Assembly (NCBI GenBank): GCA_027605045.1
Contig: JAQFWX010000092.1
Coordinates: 160,339-224,338, forward strand
DNA from: Phallus indusiatus
Lineage: Eukaryota; Basidiomycota; Agaricomycetes; Phallales; Phallaceae
Length of the DNA stretch: 64,000 nt
Reading direction: 5' to 3'
Shown here: positions 11,823 through 25,538 of the stretch, in pieces
Layout: each line of letters opens with the position of its first letter
Position numbering within the stretch: position 1 is the first letter of the stretch
Notes under the pieces: model-generated
Databases searched by the model: none
Told to the model about the DNA's origin: nothing
Seen by the model: the letters and a program-made list of their open reading frames with translations, nothing else
Made by a program: the position numbers and the translations under genes

Positions 11823-13960
11823 TTAATGAATAAATAAAATAGATAAAATAATCATAAGCCCATTCAACCCTAATAATGACCAGAAAGAGGCTTGATAGCC
11901 CTGGAATTGAGACGCGGGATCATTTGGTAAGGTATTATTGATACCCAGTGTGATTGCGGTGGTAACTAAAGGACATCAGTGTCAATCATTTTTCTTGAGT
12001 TGAAAAAGAGCTTATTGGACTTACTCGCTAGTCCTACCGTCGCTCCAAGCTGGAAGGCAGTGTTCATCATTGCACTGATAACACCCTTGTATCTCAGTTA
12101 GAAATTGTTTTCAAAAATTAAATAAACCGCATAAACTCACCTCCTGGCCTTTAGGAGCATCCATTAAGATGAAAACATTGGCGGCTACATATGCGGTCGC
12201 AAGGCCGATCATGGCCAAAATCATGCCAACCAATATATGGCTCCAATATTTATCAGGGGAATCCGCCAACGCGAATAAAACTGCAGCCACTGCCATAAGA
12301 ACCTAAAATCTCGGCGTAAGTGGTCGCTCGTCCAAGAGAAGTACGATGTTGAAATTTACCTGGCCACTGAGAAGCAATATTTTTTTGGGAACGTGCAAAG
12401 CAAGAATGCCTGCAATGTATGTGCTTATCCCACCGGCGATTCCTAATCGACGTGGTCAATATTTACCGTAAATATTTCAATTGTGATAGGACTGACCTAT
12501 TGGTATACAGTGCACCGCCGCTTTAATGGCCGACCATCCCCAGAGATCCTAAATGACAATTAAACAACTCGTCCTCTATTTTTTTAAAATTGAATTTGCT
12601 TACTTGGAATACTTGAATCAGTTGAATTTCGGCACAGTTTAGGAACCAATACAAGCTGAAATTTATGTCAACAATCGTGCAAACAAAAAAAAACTCTGGA
12701 AAGGAACAAACCTCCAACAATAGATGAAAAGGGGAACGAAATTGCGAATCTTCCATGTCTTGGGCGGAATTGCTGGATCAGATACCACGTATTCGATGAT
12801 AAAGAACCCAGCCAGGAAGACTACAGAAAACACCAATGTTACGATAATTTGTGGTCGACCCCAGCCTGTATATGGAATGAGTGATTTTGCATGGATCCAA
12901 TTAAGTTTTTCAAAACTTACCACCATTGTTTCCGTCCGTGAGTCCATAGACGAGTAAGATTAACCCGCCTGATAAAGCTACGACACCTTGCCAATCAAGA
13001 TTGCGACCCTTGTTTTCTGCCTTACGCGAAGACTTGGGTAGAACAAAGACCGAAACAAGGGAAAATGGTGTGACAATGATGGCCACCAAGTAGAAAACTG
13101 TGATATTGTCAAAATTTAGTCCGGCGATAATTTTAACAAGACAAATATACACATACTCCATCGCCAACTGGTACGTGCCGTCAAGATACCACCCTGCAAA
13201 ATAGGATGAGTAATAGTTCCCCAATTGAAAAGTTAGACATTAGGCTTACAAGAATGAATCCGATGACATTTCCAATAGCACCGAAGCCTCCGAAAATAGC
13301 TAAAGCACGACTTTGTTCGGCTTTCCCGGGGAAATACTGAACAATCATTGCCAATGCAGAGGGAAACGTCATAGCAGCACCTGTGTCAATATAATTAAAA
13401 CATGTGGGCTTACACTAAGCAAACGGACTTACCGATCCCTTGGATAGCTCGGAAGACTAATAGCATAATGGGATTGACGCTGACTGCACAAAGAATACTG
13501 AGTATCCCAACCATGAGATAGCCGGCGCAGAATATAGGCTTTGCATGATAGATGTCCGTTAATCGTCCAGCCAATAAGAATGTAGAGGCAAAGGTTAATG
13601 TGTAAGCGGAGACAACCCATTGTAGGGCTCCTGAGGGGAAATGAAGCGCATTTGAAATCTACGGAACAGATCAATTACATGAGACACAAAAATGGATCGC
13701 GGGATGCCTACATCTGGAAGAGCAATTATAACGCTCACGGCGTTGAATATATCGAAAAATTGAGCGGAGCAAAGGACAGAAAGGAGTAAAGCCTTTCTCA
13801 AGCTTGAAAGCTCAGGTTGAGCTACACTTTCGGGACCAGTTTCGGCATTGCTGTTGGTATTCTCGACTTTTTCGAGATCTTTTGCGAGTTCTGTCCCTGC
13901 GCTCATGCTGCACATGGTAGCAGTGGGTGTCAATTCAGGTGTAGACATTGAAGAAGACAT
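11823..13960 (-). CDS. Major facilitator superfamily transporter (DHA2-like drug:H+ antiporter type)
   Basis: About nine exons encode a membrane protein of roughly 500 residues. The N-terminus is a Ser/Thr/Glu-rich cytosolic tail (MSSSMSTPELTPTATM). Then come hydrophobic helices, including ALLLSVLCSAQFFDIFNA, and the motif A loop GRLTDIYHAKP that marks the MFS fold. Further segments include MTFPSALAMIVQYFPG, FGAIGNVIGFILGG, VALSGGLILLVYGLTDG, and the end LLGLNGLMIILSILFIH. Order and spacing suit a 14-helix DHA2-type multidrug or small-molecule exporter in the plasma membrane. The second in-frame Met (MSTPEL) is an equally possible start. Substrate cannot be told from sequence and there is no biosynthetic cluster beside it. 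Confidence 0.8.
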
Positions 13961-14770
13961 GAGTAATAGGGAGAAAAAAGTGGTTGATGAGGGACTTTTT
14001 GGAGGTGAGCGACTGTCTAAGCTGGCACAACGAACTTTCCTCTTTGAATGTACCCATTTTATAACGTTTTCTGAATGAGTATAAAGTTCGTGTTTGTAAT
14101 CTCACAGCGGAGAAGGTGAAGAGATAGTCAATTGTCAGGCTTCCGGTTCCGGAGAGTGGTGATTATGTGAAATATCGATGGCGACATTCTGCTATCTCCC
14201 AGTCTTCCGGCGTAAAACGAAAAACAAAGAAGAACCTCGAGGGTTGTGTTGAGTCAGTGAAAGCTAACATGCCCTGGAGATTCCGATTCGGCTACGAGCT
14301 ACAACGGAGGAAGATGTGTAAGCCATTTCCACTTTCACAGATGGAAGAGTCTAAAATAGAAATTACTGGAAGCTTGCAAGCCCGTTAGCTATGTCATCCT
14401 CCTTCCGTATCTGATTCACATCAGCATAGGCACGATGCCTTGGCACCGTGCTGGATACGTTTCTTACTAAGATTTCAGGAAATCTCAAGGCATGCCAAGG
14501 GCGTATATAAAAAGACAGCCTCAAGAAGTTGAAGCTCTCAGGAAAAAAGGAAAGAGATAAATTCGAATAATGCAAGCTTTGTAACTCACCATGTCATGGC
14601 ATGTCGACCGGGATTGTTCCGTCGTACTGCTTGACAAGGAAACATCCATAATTAGCAGCCTGAGGACGAGAGGGCTCCCGAGTCATAGGGATCTTCAGTT
14701 TATAGCTTCTAGCTCGACTATGGCATTAATTTAACACTACAAAAAATATCTCGCAGAATGATCTTTGACT
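13961..14770. other. Promoter-side intergenic region of the MFS gene
   Basis: No convincing gene. Several short ORFs on both strands lack motifs and have poor coding character. The MFS promoter should occupy the left end. Confidence 0.45.
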
Positions 14771-14772
14771 TA

Positions 14773-14933
14773 CAGGGGTTCTCAAAAACCTTGTCAGTGC
14801 GGAATTTTTTATTTTTTTTTCTTGCCTGGGCCGATAGGTGCCGAACCCAGGACTTGCTCGATGAAAGCTGAAAAAAAAGGGGGGCGGAATCAAAAAAAAA
14901 AAATCGCGCTGACAAGGTTTTTGAGAACCGCTG
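14773..14933. mobile_element. 161-bp MITE with about 30-bp terminal inverted repeats and TA target duplication
   Basis: The left end reads caggggttctcaaaaacctt and the right end is its reverse complement with two mismatches (caGCggttctc at the other end). Inside, T-rich and A-rich tracts also pair, so the whole element can fold back. It is flanked by TA on both sides (14771-14772 and 14934-14935), as expected for Tc1/mariner transposition. There is no coding capacity; it would need a transposase in trans. Confidence 0.8.
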
Positions 14934-14959
14934 TAAATTATGCACAACAAAGAAAAAAC

Positions 14960-14976
14960 GATTCAGGATTTGTTTT
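14960..14976. repeat. Target-site duplication, left copy (LINE insertion)
   Basis: gattcaggatttgtttt, identical to 15465-15481. The poly(A) end of the LINE abuts this copy, so the exact inner edge is ambiguous by a few T residues. Confidence 0.85.
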
Positions 14977-15464
14977 TTTTTTTTTTTTTGTGGAGCTATA
15001 GTTTTGAAGTGTTTGAACCTTGTTCATCATCCATAAACAGCTGATATGTCACATAGGCGTGAGTAGTAGATGAATAGAATCCCGTTTGTTAAGTTTGTAC
15101 CAGACCGATGTTTGTTTCCACTGGGAGAAAATGCTATTACGCACCCCTCATTTGAGGGAGTGTGGGACTCCTCATGGTGGACGTGTTTTCGAGATACCCA
15201 CTAAAAACTCCCGTATATTATCTATCGTTATTTCTGTTATTTGGTCTTGGTTTAGTATTGGGCCCCAGATTTTCTGTATTTTCTTTAGGTCTCTTGCGCG
15301 TTTTCCGTATTTTGGGTTACATGCGTTTATGTCGAGATATATGCGGTCTGTGAATGTTTTGGTCCACAGGTTTGTGAGTTCATTTTCCGTGGGTTTGTTT
15401 TCCGGATTTGACTCGTTTTCAATTTTCCATTTGCATCTGATTTTCCAGTGTAGGTATGTTGTTT

Positions 15465-15481
15465 GATTCAGGATTTGTTTT
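15465..15481. repeat. Target-site duplication, right copy (LINE insertion)
   Basis: Same 17 bp as 14960-14976, directly at the 5' truncation point of the LINE fragment. Confidence 0.85.
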
Positions 15482-15861
15482 AACTACTTTGAACTGTGTC
15501 GGTTTTGAAGGGAAATTTAGACGCCCAAAAGAAGCAACGTCACATTTGTCACCCTCAGTGCCGTTTTCATCAACATGGCAAGAAACCCCCGTACCCTCTG
15601 GGAATCTTATACCCGTAGGTTTTCCGCTTTTGCTTAGAAACGAAATTATACATTTACTAAAGAGGACCCGACAGATTTACCGAAACGCACAAGATTGATA
15701 TTCGGTCTAACTTTGGGTGTCACAGGAATCATAGGGCTAATTGTTGCGGACAAACTAGAAGAAATCATACCACCTAGTAATATGAAAAACACGTCAAACA
15801 TCCAGAATTAACAAACTCCTTCCGGATCATGCACTATACGGCGTTTATAGTTGTGGAAATC

Positions 15862-17676
<1,815 letters not shown>

Positions 17677-18885
17677 TGAGGATTCTGTGTGAGGAACAGC
17701 AAGCAACACCAGAGGCACGAGTTTAGGGGCTTGAACATATACTTTTAAATAGCTGGAAAGCCTTTTTCACCAAACGGGTGTATATGAAGTGAACGTGGAG
17801 TGAATGGCAAGAGGGACTTGTGTTCAATGTCTAAATGGGGTCGCCGACATTCAATATTGAGGTCGAAAACCAGTACCATCCGAAGATATGCAAAGCTTTA
17901 GTGAAGGGTTTCATGATGGTAGCCGCCGCCAGTTTTCCCTGAGAAAGTGTTCAGGTCACTGCTGAGACAGTCGAAGTGAATTCCTGATTCGGGAGGCCAC
18001 CCTGTTCGTATTCCCCAATCTATCTGACTCTACACACCATTTCACGTTCATTTCAAGTCTGGAATAGAATGTGTTATGACAAATGTATAAAGCACGGAAC
18101 AAGAGTGTATTATGATTGCTAAATACCGTATTCAGGCCCGGGTCTAACGGCGATTCCAAAGTCTATTTCTATATATAGGCAACTGCAAGTCAAGTTGGCG
18201 AATGAAGTTGCGCCTGTCTGCTACTTATAATATCTGTTAGAATTTCTAAGTTACTGAAATAGCAGTTCCATACTTATGTCTTTAAATGACCCGTATATGT
18301 CTTGTATGCGCGAAAGAATCTTGCACTCTTTTTTTATCACGGCAGTCTCCACTCCGAAATGACGCATGGTACGATTTCTGACATGATCTCAGTAGTACCA
18401 TGAACTCCACAGTACCCATGCTTCACAATTCATGATGTTGCAGGTACTAAGTGCTGTGACCTCTAGTTAGTTCTAACGCTTTCCAGAGCAAGAGTTGTCA
18501 TGAAATAAGCATCTATTTAGGTGTAGACACGTGGCACATAAGCATTTGCCCCCTTCACTGTGTATAAATGTCAATTCCGTCTAAGAATTTGCAGCATTTT
18601 ACACTCACAGCTTGACCTTCCCATCACTCCGTAATCCACTCAAAGTCCTTTGTCATGAAACCGTCTCTCAAAGGCCAAGGTTATACAAAGAAAATAGCCG
18701 ATGGCCACTCGAAATGTGTCGTGAACGTGTCTGGAGGACAAAGGAAAACGAGGACATTCCCCGCAAAAAATCCCCTTTGCGTCACACGGGAGCGTGGGAA
18801 AACGACCCTAAGCATTTTGCAGTTTTTTTGAAAAGCTCATAAACACTTGTCATTTCTCGCTGCTCGACGTTGACCCTATGACTCA
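17677..18885. other. 1.2-kb divergent intergenic region
   Basis: Lies between the GH5 gene (minus) and the taxilin-like gene (plus) and should hold both promoters. TATATATAGG-like sequence occurs near 18170. The ORFs at 17956-18159 and 18612-18842 lack motifs and are not called. Confidence 0.5.
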
Positions 18886-21375
18886 ATGGCCACGAACGGT
18901 CTAGTTAGCAATCAGCCTCAAAGTAACATTAATGTCAGAACTACTAGTTCTAAACAAACTTCAGCCGGGTCCGCCCCTCCGGCGTCTTCACCTGCACCAA
19001 CCTCGGCTCCTCCAAATGCTCCTGCAGCACTAGCTAATACTACAAACTCTGGTAGGCATTATTATGCTGCAGATATGCACTTGGTAGATGCTCACGCGCA
19101 CGTGCTTCGTCCAGCAAACGGCTCAAACACCCCTTCGTCTCAACATCCTCATCCTAATTCTGCAGCTGTAAAGCAGACCCAGACTCAGACACAACAACAG
19201 GCGCAAAAGAAAAAGTCTGATGCAGTAGATCCTGTTGCAATGTATGAAACGGTCAGAAACCGCATTGCTGCCCTGGAAGAGGAGGAAGTTCATGGGGAAG
19301 AGGAGGAGAGACGGATTGGTGCGCTTTTTAACATGCTCTCTTTTTCAGCCCGGCTAATGAATGTCATCTTATTTCATATCTATCAATATTCGTCATACAG
19401 CCGAGGAAGCTCGGAGATCTGTGAAGGGCATGTCGGATTCGGCGATTCACGCAAAGTATATTGATCTGGTGCGCTGTCACCCTTTGCCATTCAGCACGTA
19501 TTCTTTATCTCGTGTTTTAGTATCAAGAATTAAAGCGAATGGAACGAGAACACTCCAAGGAGAAGCAGAAACTAGTCAAAGACAAAGACAACGGTATACT
19601 GCCTGTCCTATTGTCTTCTTTGCAAAATCTCTTATACAGCGCGTTATACCTTTTTCTTCCTTTCATTGGCGCATTCTAGCTAAGAGTCAGCTTACCAAGG
19701 CAAATCAAAACAAGACTCGTTTCGAAAATGTTGCCAGAGAATTACAGAAAGTAAGAGCGACGGTTTCCCCTCAATTCCAAGATTAACAACTCTTCTTAGG
19801 AAAATAAGAAACTACGAGTCAGTCACCGCGTTCATGGGATATGAATGAAACTCTTTTATACAGGAATCTTTATAGGAGGATAGTCGCATATTTGCTATGA
19901 ATGTCAAGGAAGCTCAAGAGGAGGTCGGTGACGCCCACCAAGGCTTGTAGAATCCGTCACTCATGTTTGAACTGTACCTTTTTTTTTCGCAGATTCTCAA
20001 TCTCAAACTTGAAATGGAACGTCGCGTGGATAAAGCCAAGAAGAAAGAGAAGAAATTCCTTGAGTCTCCTGACATAGTCATCAAGGTGGTATGCAAGTAC
20101 CGTGCTGAGCTTTTCTTCAAGATATCGCGGAAGACCAAGTTTAGCAGATTGTTCAATGCATGGACAGAAAGAATGGAAGGGGTGAATAATGGCAATCAGA
20201 ACATTGCTTCGGCTACTGGTGGCTTGGCATCTACCACCTCTAGCAACAACAAGAAGGATGCCGCTGTGGACGGGCCAGATGGACGTATGCCTCCGGCTAT
20301 GACCTTCATATTCACATACATGGGTCGCACAATTGAACCCGACCAAACGCCTGAGGATGCTGGAATGGATGATGGTGATGAGATCCTTGCGGTTGAGATG
20401 ATGGATCTCACCGGTGATGATGTCGTAAGTGTTACTTAGCCGCTGATTTTTATTGCCAAACCGACTGCTCTCCCTCAAAAAATTAGGAGGAGATCCCAGA
20501 GCCACAACGGCAAAGACTAAAGAAGAATTGGACAGACGATTCCCAAGAGTATGATATATTCTCCTTCCGTTCTTGCGGTTTACTGATACTACCATGTGTT
20601 ACAGGGCTAAACAAGCTCTCGAAGATATATTCGACGTTGTGTAAGTCACCTCATTTCTTTACATTAGGATCCTTTCCTACAATATTCTCCTAGTGTTCGC
20701 GAACGTCTCAAAGACTTCTTGCGACAATACGAATTACGAGAGAAACACTTTGAGTGCATCATTCGCTCTAAAGAACTAGAGGTTTTGCTATCTCGAGCTC
20801 GAGCCGAGGAGCAAAGAAATCTGGTCGAACAGGAGCGAAAGAAAGCTGCCGAAAACGAAGCAAAGGTTCGTAAGAATGATGCACAGTCTCCTTCACCTTT
20901 TTATCACTATTTTTGCTTGCTGTTCTCACTCTACGTTTTCAAACAGACTCGAGAGCTGAACGAAGAGGCTGAACAGCTGAAAGAACAATCCTCACAGATC
21001 CACTCGCAGCTTCAACGGCTAAAAGAGCAAAGTCGAGATATCAATACATCCCAAGCTAGGCTGTTAGAAGATCTGAGGGGTGAGTTGAGTTGTGATATGT
21101 TTGAGGATTAATTTACTCAGACGCATTGCTGTTGTCTCACCAGCCTGCTGTGAAGCGGTACGTAATCCTCCTTGTGCATATATTATCGAGCCTTACTCAT
21201 TTGATTCATTCCGCCTCGATCTTCATTTATAAAGCCGACTCCTGAGCGTACACAACGCCTTTTTATGCGGTTACGAGAAGAGCTGGAGCGCAGGGGTGCA
21301 AAACTACCTGAAATCAATGTTACTATTACCGCCACTGGGGGATTCACTGCAAGCTCGAATGGAAAGAATGGATGA
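18886..21375 (+). CDS. Taxilin-like coiled-coil protein with an internal SUMO-like (Rad60-SLD type) domain
   Basis: Thirteen exons give one phase-consistent frame of 1701 nt, 566 residues: 18886-19318, 19401-19468, 19521-19593, 19680-19750, 19800-19817, 19876-19923, 19993-20424, 20487-20548, 20605-20640, 20694-20865, 20947-21079, 21144-21157, 21235-21375. Residues 1-130 are Ser/Ala/Gln-rich and disordered. Then a taxilin-type coiled coil (KSQLTKANQNKTRFENVARE, LQKENKKLR). A ubiquitin-like segment follows: VIKVVCKYRAELFFKISRKT, then FIFTYMGRTIEPDQTPEDAG and MDDGDEILAVEMMDLTG. The taxilin-style coil resumes with LRQYELREKHFECIIRSKEL. Taxilins bind syntaxins and act in vesicle traffic, while SLDs mediate SUMO-type contacts. 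Two merged neighbouring genes remain possible, but the splice phases favour one product. Confidence 0.68.
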
Positions 21376-21699
21376 TATTTGGATGGAAGGAAAACATTGA
21401 TGGAGCAACCAGTAACTTTTCATCTTTCAATTTGAGCAACACTTGAAGGGGCGGTAATGTGCAACATGGGGAGGTTAACACTTGATTATCCGGATTAAGC
21501 ATAAACAAATGTTCTAGCTAGCGTTAGGTTTATAATTCGGATCGCATCAAAAGGAAAGGAATTAAACTTGCGAAAAATTGTGAGCTTGAGAAGGAGCACT
21601 AAACGAAACGTCTCCTAAGTGTGCGTGTTAAAAAGAGACAAACAGTATTGTCCCTGAGATATCAGTCTCGCCTCACTGAGAGCATTTTTCGCTGAAAAA

Positions 21700-21770
21700 G
21701 GTACAACCGCGGTTCGAACGCGGGACCACACGATTTGCAATCGTGTGCTCTACCACTGAGCTATTGCACC
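21700..21770 (-). tRNA. tRNA-Cys (GCA)
   Basis: On the minus strand the 71-nt sequence folds into a full cloverleaf. The acceptor is ggtgcaa/ttgtacc with one G-U pair, the D arm contains agctcagtggtagagc, and the anticodon stem cacga/tcgtg encloses loop ttgcaaa (anticodon GCA). The T arm is gcggttcgaacgcgg read on the plus strand. There is no intron. Confidence 0.93.
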
Positions 21771-21879
21771 AACATAGATTTCAAATTTGGCATGCAATCA
21801 TCACCGGCTCAAGACCAGGAGGAAAGGTTAGTACAAAATCTGACAACCACAGATGTCTTTTTATAATTACATTATTTCA

Positions 21880-24800
21880 TTATTGAACTACTAATTCCAA
21901 CTCGACACCTTTCAAAGGAAGACCGCAAACGCCGGCTTCGCAGATACGAACTTCTGGCAGGTCCAGCGAAGCCGTCGTCTTCCCCGACAAGTTGTCTATC
22001 AAAGTTCTGACAACTTGATTTTTCGTGGCTAATTGTGTCGGAGGAAGATCAGGATCGATCAAGATTAGACTCCTGTTAGGAACGAATTTTGACCGAACAT
22101 AGCGTAGAAGCATTCTGGTAGCTTCGTCGCGAGGAGAACCAGTAATGACAATCTACAGATAACGTTATGGCTCGATGAGTTGACAGAAACTTGAAAAAAC
22201 TCACTTCTTTCATTCCTTTCATCCCTAATTTGGCCGCACCAACCATCATACCCAAAGCATATGGTGCCTTTACGATCATGTTACTCTGAGAAGATAATGT
22301 CCTCTCAGCTTTAGACTTCATGTCATATTCCTCCGTAGTGATTAAAGACGATAGTCGGTATAGGTTGGATAGAGAGACAGATAACGCTGAAGGTTCCGCT
22401 CCATCTTGGCTATCTTTTAAGCGAACAAGAATCCTCCGGTCGCCGGCTCGAGACGCAAAATATCCGCCATCCTCTTCATCCCAAAACAGCTCGTCCTGTC
22501 GCTTTTGGAGCTCAAAAGCAAATAATACATAGTCTTCGCGACCAGTCGTTTCATATACGTCCAGTAAGCCTTGAAAGAACATGAACATAAGTAAACTTTT
22601 GCATAACCCTCAAACCTCACCTGCTATAACGCATGCGTAATCTTCACACATGCCAGCTGGACCACGACCTTGTCTCCAGCTGCGGCATAACTCTTTCCGG
22701 GATTCATCCCATAATCTTTCTCTAATAAATGCAACAAGATCTTTTGCCATACCCAAAACTTTTTCAGCCGCATTCGTTCCATCGGGAAAGGTAAGATCAG
22801 GTTCGAGAATAGAAGCGCCATGCGCTAACGCGGACAGCATCAGTCCGTTCCAGGCCGTCACAACTTTATCGTCCAAATGAGGTCTAGGTCGTGTGGTCTC
22901 ACGATAGTTCCTTAGCTTCAGAAGACATTCACTAATTATAGTCTGAGCTTCGCTAACAGGAAGGTTATACTGAGTCGCAAGATCGGTTATGGGGAGTCGG
23001 ATGTACAGCTGGTTCTGGAATATCTTGGCGTCAGATCTGCAGATATAGAACTACGTATAACTAACGGTACCCACCTGACCGGATAATTCGTTATGGGCAT
23101 CATGTTTCGGATCAATATTGCCTTCCTGCTCGACTCCAAAGTAAGTCTCAAATATGGCAGCTCGATCGCCTAGAACTTCGTCGATTGTTTCCTTCTTCCA
23201 TACCTTTATATAACAAGCCATATGTCAGAGCTCTGTTTAAGGACATAGAGTGCACATACGTAGAATGCGCCTTCCTGAGCCTTAGTAGCCGATTTCGAAG
23301 GAAGTGAATCAGCATCTTCCGCGGAATAGAAAGCTCCTTCGGGATTTCTGAGGTCACGAGCCGTATATTCAAATATATCCAAAGCCATGACCTGTAACTT
23401 CCGTTTCTCGATAGGATCTTCGACGAGAGAGGAGCATTCCAAAGCATATATGATTAGCTGGGCTTGATCGTAGAGCATCTAGAAATAAATGAGATAAAAT
23501 AGATAGTATTCAACGGGAAGGTGAGCACCTTCTCAAAATGAGGTAACCGCCACTCGGCGTCCACGGAATATCTTGCAATACCTTTACCCACATGGTCGTT
23601 GATGCCTCCACTGTGAATAGCAAGGAGGGTCTTGGAAACCATCTGGACCGCCTCCGCTTTCTCAGTTGGTTTATCCGAATAATACGAAAAACGAAGAAGC
23701 GGGTAGAAGATCATGGACGGCGAAGGAAACTGTTTACTCTTCTTGAGCAAAATTTCAAATGACACATTATGAATCGTCAAGTAACCTTAGGGGCATCCCC
23801 GAAACCAGCATGTACTGGATCAAAATCCGACTTCCATTTATTGTATACCTTTGTCAAGGCATCGTCAATATCAACGTCAAATATGCGTGAATGAGTCTGT
23901 GGAGTTTACTGGTAAGGAACGGATTGCAATGAGAAAGATTTGCAAGTAAACGAAGCTCGCACTTTAAATAAGTCTTGCAATTGCCGTATCACTGAACCAC
24001 CACTTTCTCTTACTTTGGATGGGTCCGTTTTCCAGCTACAACATCTTGGTATACTGGACTGAGAATGAAATGAAAAGGCATACGTTTGGTAAATTCTTTC
24101 ACATAAAGTCTTAAAGGCTTCTTTAGGAAAGTATGTTCCAGCAAAGAAAGGCTCCAGCTCTGGTGTGAGCCCTTGAACGCCAGTTTGAGCCACTGAGAAT
24201 AGACATAGCAAGAAAACATACAAACACTCATAGGCCAGCCACCTCGTCCGCTTGTAGCCTGGACGCTAATGATAACCTCAGCAATCACGTAATGCACGAC
24301 GATCCATAAACCAACAATGTCATGTATAAACTTTGTTATAACGTTAGATTGTGACTCATCAGTTTGATCAAGCAAGCTTACCGATCAACGTCCGGACGCT
24401 CCTCTCGATCCACCTATTTAGAGAGATTTAGCAAACAAAATACGCAGATGCTTGTGAACCGACGGAAACAACCTTGATGTTAATGAAATTCCTAGGTTCA
24501 AGGTGGGTCAGAGCCTGAAACCGAAGATTTCGGAAATGATGTCTAGCACATACTCGTTCATAATTTTAGCAATATTCGGGTCCTCAAAAGATTCATGAGC
24601 TAGGACATGACACCAATGACATGCAGAGTATCCAACGCTGAGGAATATCTAGAATCATTCATCATTGAAGCCATGTTGTAGTTATACTCTAGTTCCGACG
24701 GTTTGGATACCCACAGGTTTGTTCAATTCCGATGCTTTCGTAAACGCTTCTTCGGACCATTCATACCAGTCCTAGATGGGGGTTGTGAGTTCCGGTGAGC

Positions 24801-25061
24801 ACGAGTGGCATATTTCTATTGACATACGACCGGGTTATGAGCATGCTGTAACAGATACGGTGACTTCGAGTTTATGAGACGGTTTGGCGCACTGGTTGGC
24901 TGATTCATAACGTAAAGAGGATTAGCACTCGAGATAGAACGAAGATTTTGACAAGAAATAGGCAAATGTTGTACGAGACCAGCAAGACGAGGTGATGCTC
25001 TCTTAAAAGTAAAATTGCGGACAATTTCACGCGATGGAAGGATGTGAATGGAGCGAAGCAT
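21880..25061 (-). CDS. SPATA20/YyaL-type thioredoxin-domain protein (DUF255)
   Basis: About 13 exons encode a protein of roughly 730 residues. Thioredoxin-like part: [29 protein letters not shown], and [19 protein letters not shown] with a CHWC redox pair, then [24 protein letters not shown] and [13 protein letters not shown] long helical (alpha/alpha barrel, epimerase-like) part follows: [55 protein letters not shown] and [14 protein letters not shown]. The C-terminus ([19 protein letters not shown]) is typical. The family is conserved from bacteria to man but its reaction is not established. The N-terminus up to the second Met (MNQPTSAP) is rich in Arg and Ser and could be a mitochondrial presequence; this is an inference. 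Confidence 0.9.
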
Positions 25062-25538
25062 CCAAAATTATTACACGAGAAAAATATACATGGAAATCTG
25101 GCTCAGGAAGGTTTACCCTTGAATAGTGTGTGGTAAACGCCTTTGCCATGGAGCTTGTGTCATCGGCATAATAATTGAAGCAGAGGATGCCGTTCGAGCA
25201 TAATCAAATTGATTTTTCGGCTATAACGCATAACGGCTAATCTATTAATGCGGAACTCCAACCGAGAGTATGCATAAGTTTTTGAACATAGATTTCATTC
25301 ATGCTAAAGTATAACACAAACATAAGGTAACGTAAGTTAGGTAGGCACGCTAAGTAGCGATGCATGTGGTCCTGCACGGGAGACACTCCGAGAACACATG
25401 ATCCACAAGTGGGTTTAGCAACTTCTGGTTGGCATCTCGCTCTTTTTGTGTTCTCGAAATGAGCTCATAGTTGCTGCCAATGTTGATTGGTAGGGAGGTC
25501 CAAGCCATAGTAACGTCTTGAAAGTCGACTCAAAGAAC
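25062..25538. other. Intergenic between two minus-strand genes
   Basis: About 480 bp holding the promoter of the SPATA20-type gene and the 3' end of the zinc-finger gene. No additional feature is seen. Confidence 0.5.

Larger units (their letters stand above)
14960..15481 (-). mobile_element. 5'-truncated non-LTR (LINE) retrotransposon insertion
   Basis: Read on the minus strand, 15464-15172 encodes the tail of a fungal LINE polyprotein downstream of RNase H. It contains WKIRCKWKIEN, LWTKTFTDRIYLD, NPKYGKRARDLKK and a terminal FLVGISKTRPP-stop, the usual layout of this region. A 3' UTR follows, then a poly(A) tract (T-run 14973-14989 on the plus strand). The 17-bp sequence gattcaggatttgtttt occurs at 14960-14976 and again at 15465-15481, which is the target-site duplication. 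The insert is about 490 bp, so reverse transcription stopped early and the copy is dead. Confidence 0.85.

Noticed and set aside
14718..15001. Overlapping ORFs on both strands containing Lys/Phe runs
   Set aside because: They arise from the MITE's A and T tracts and inverted ends; not genes.
15086..15690. Plus-strand ORFs rich in Phe and Ser
   Set aside because: They are the reverse strand of the LINE fragment and its flank.
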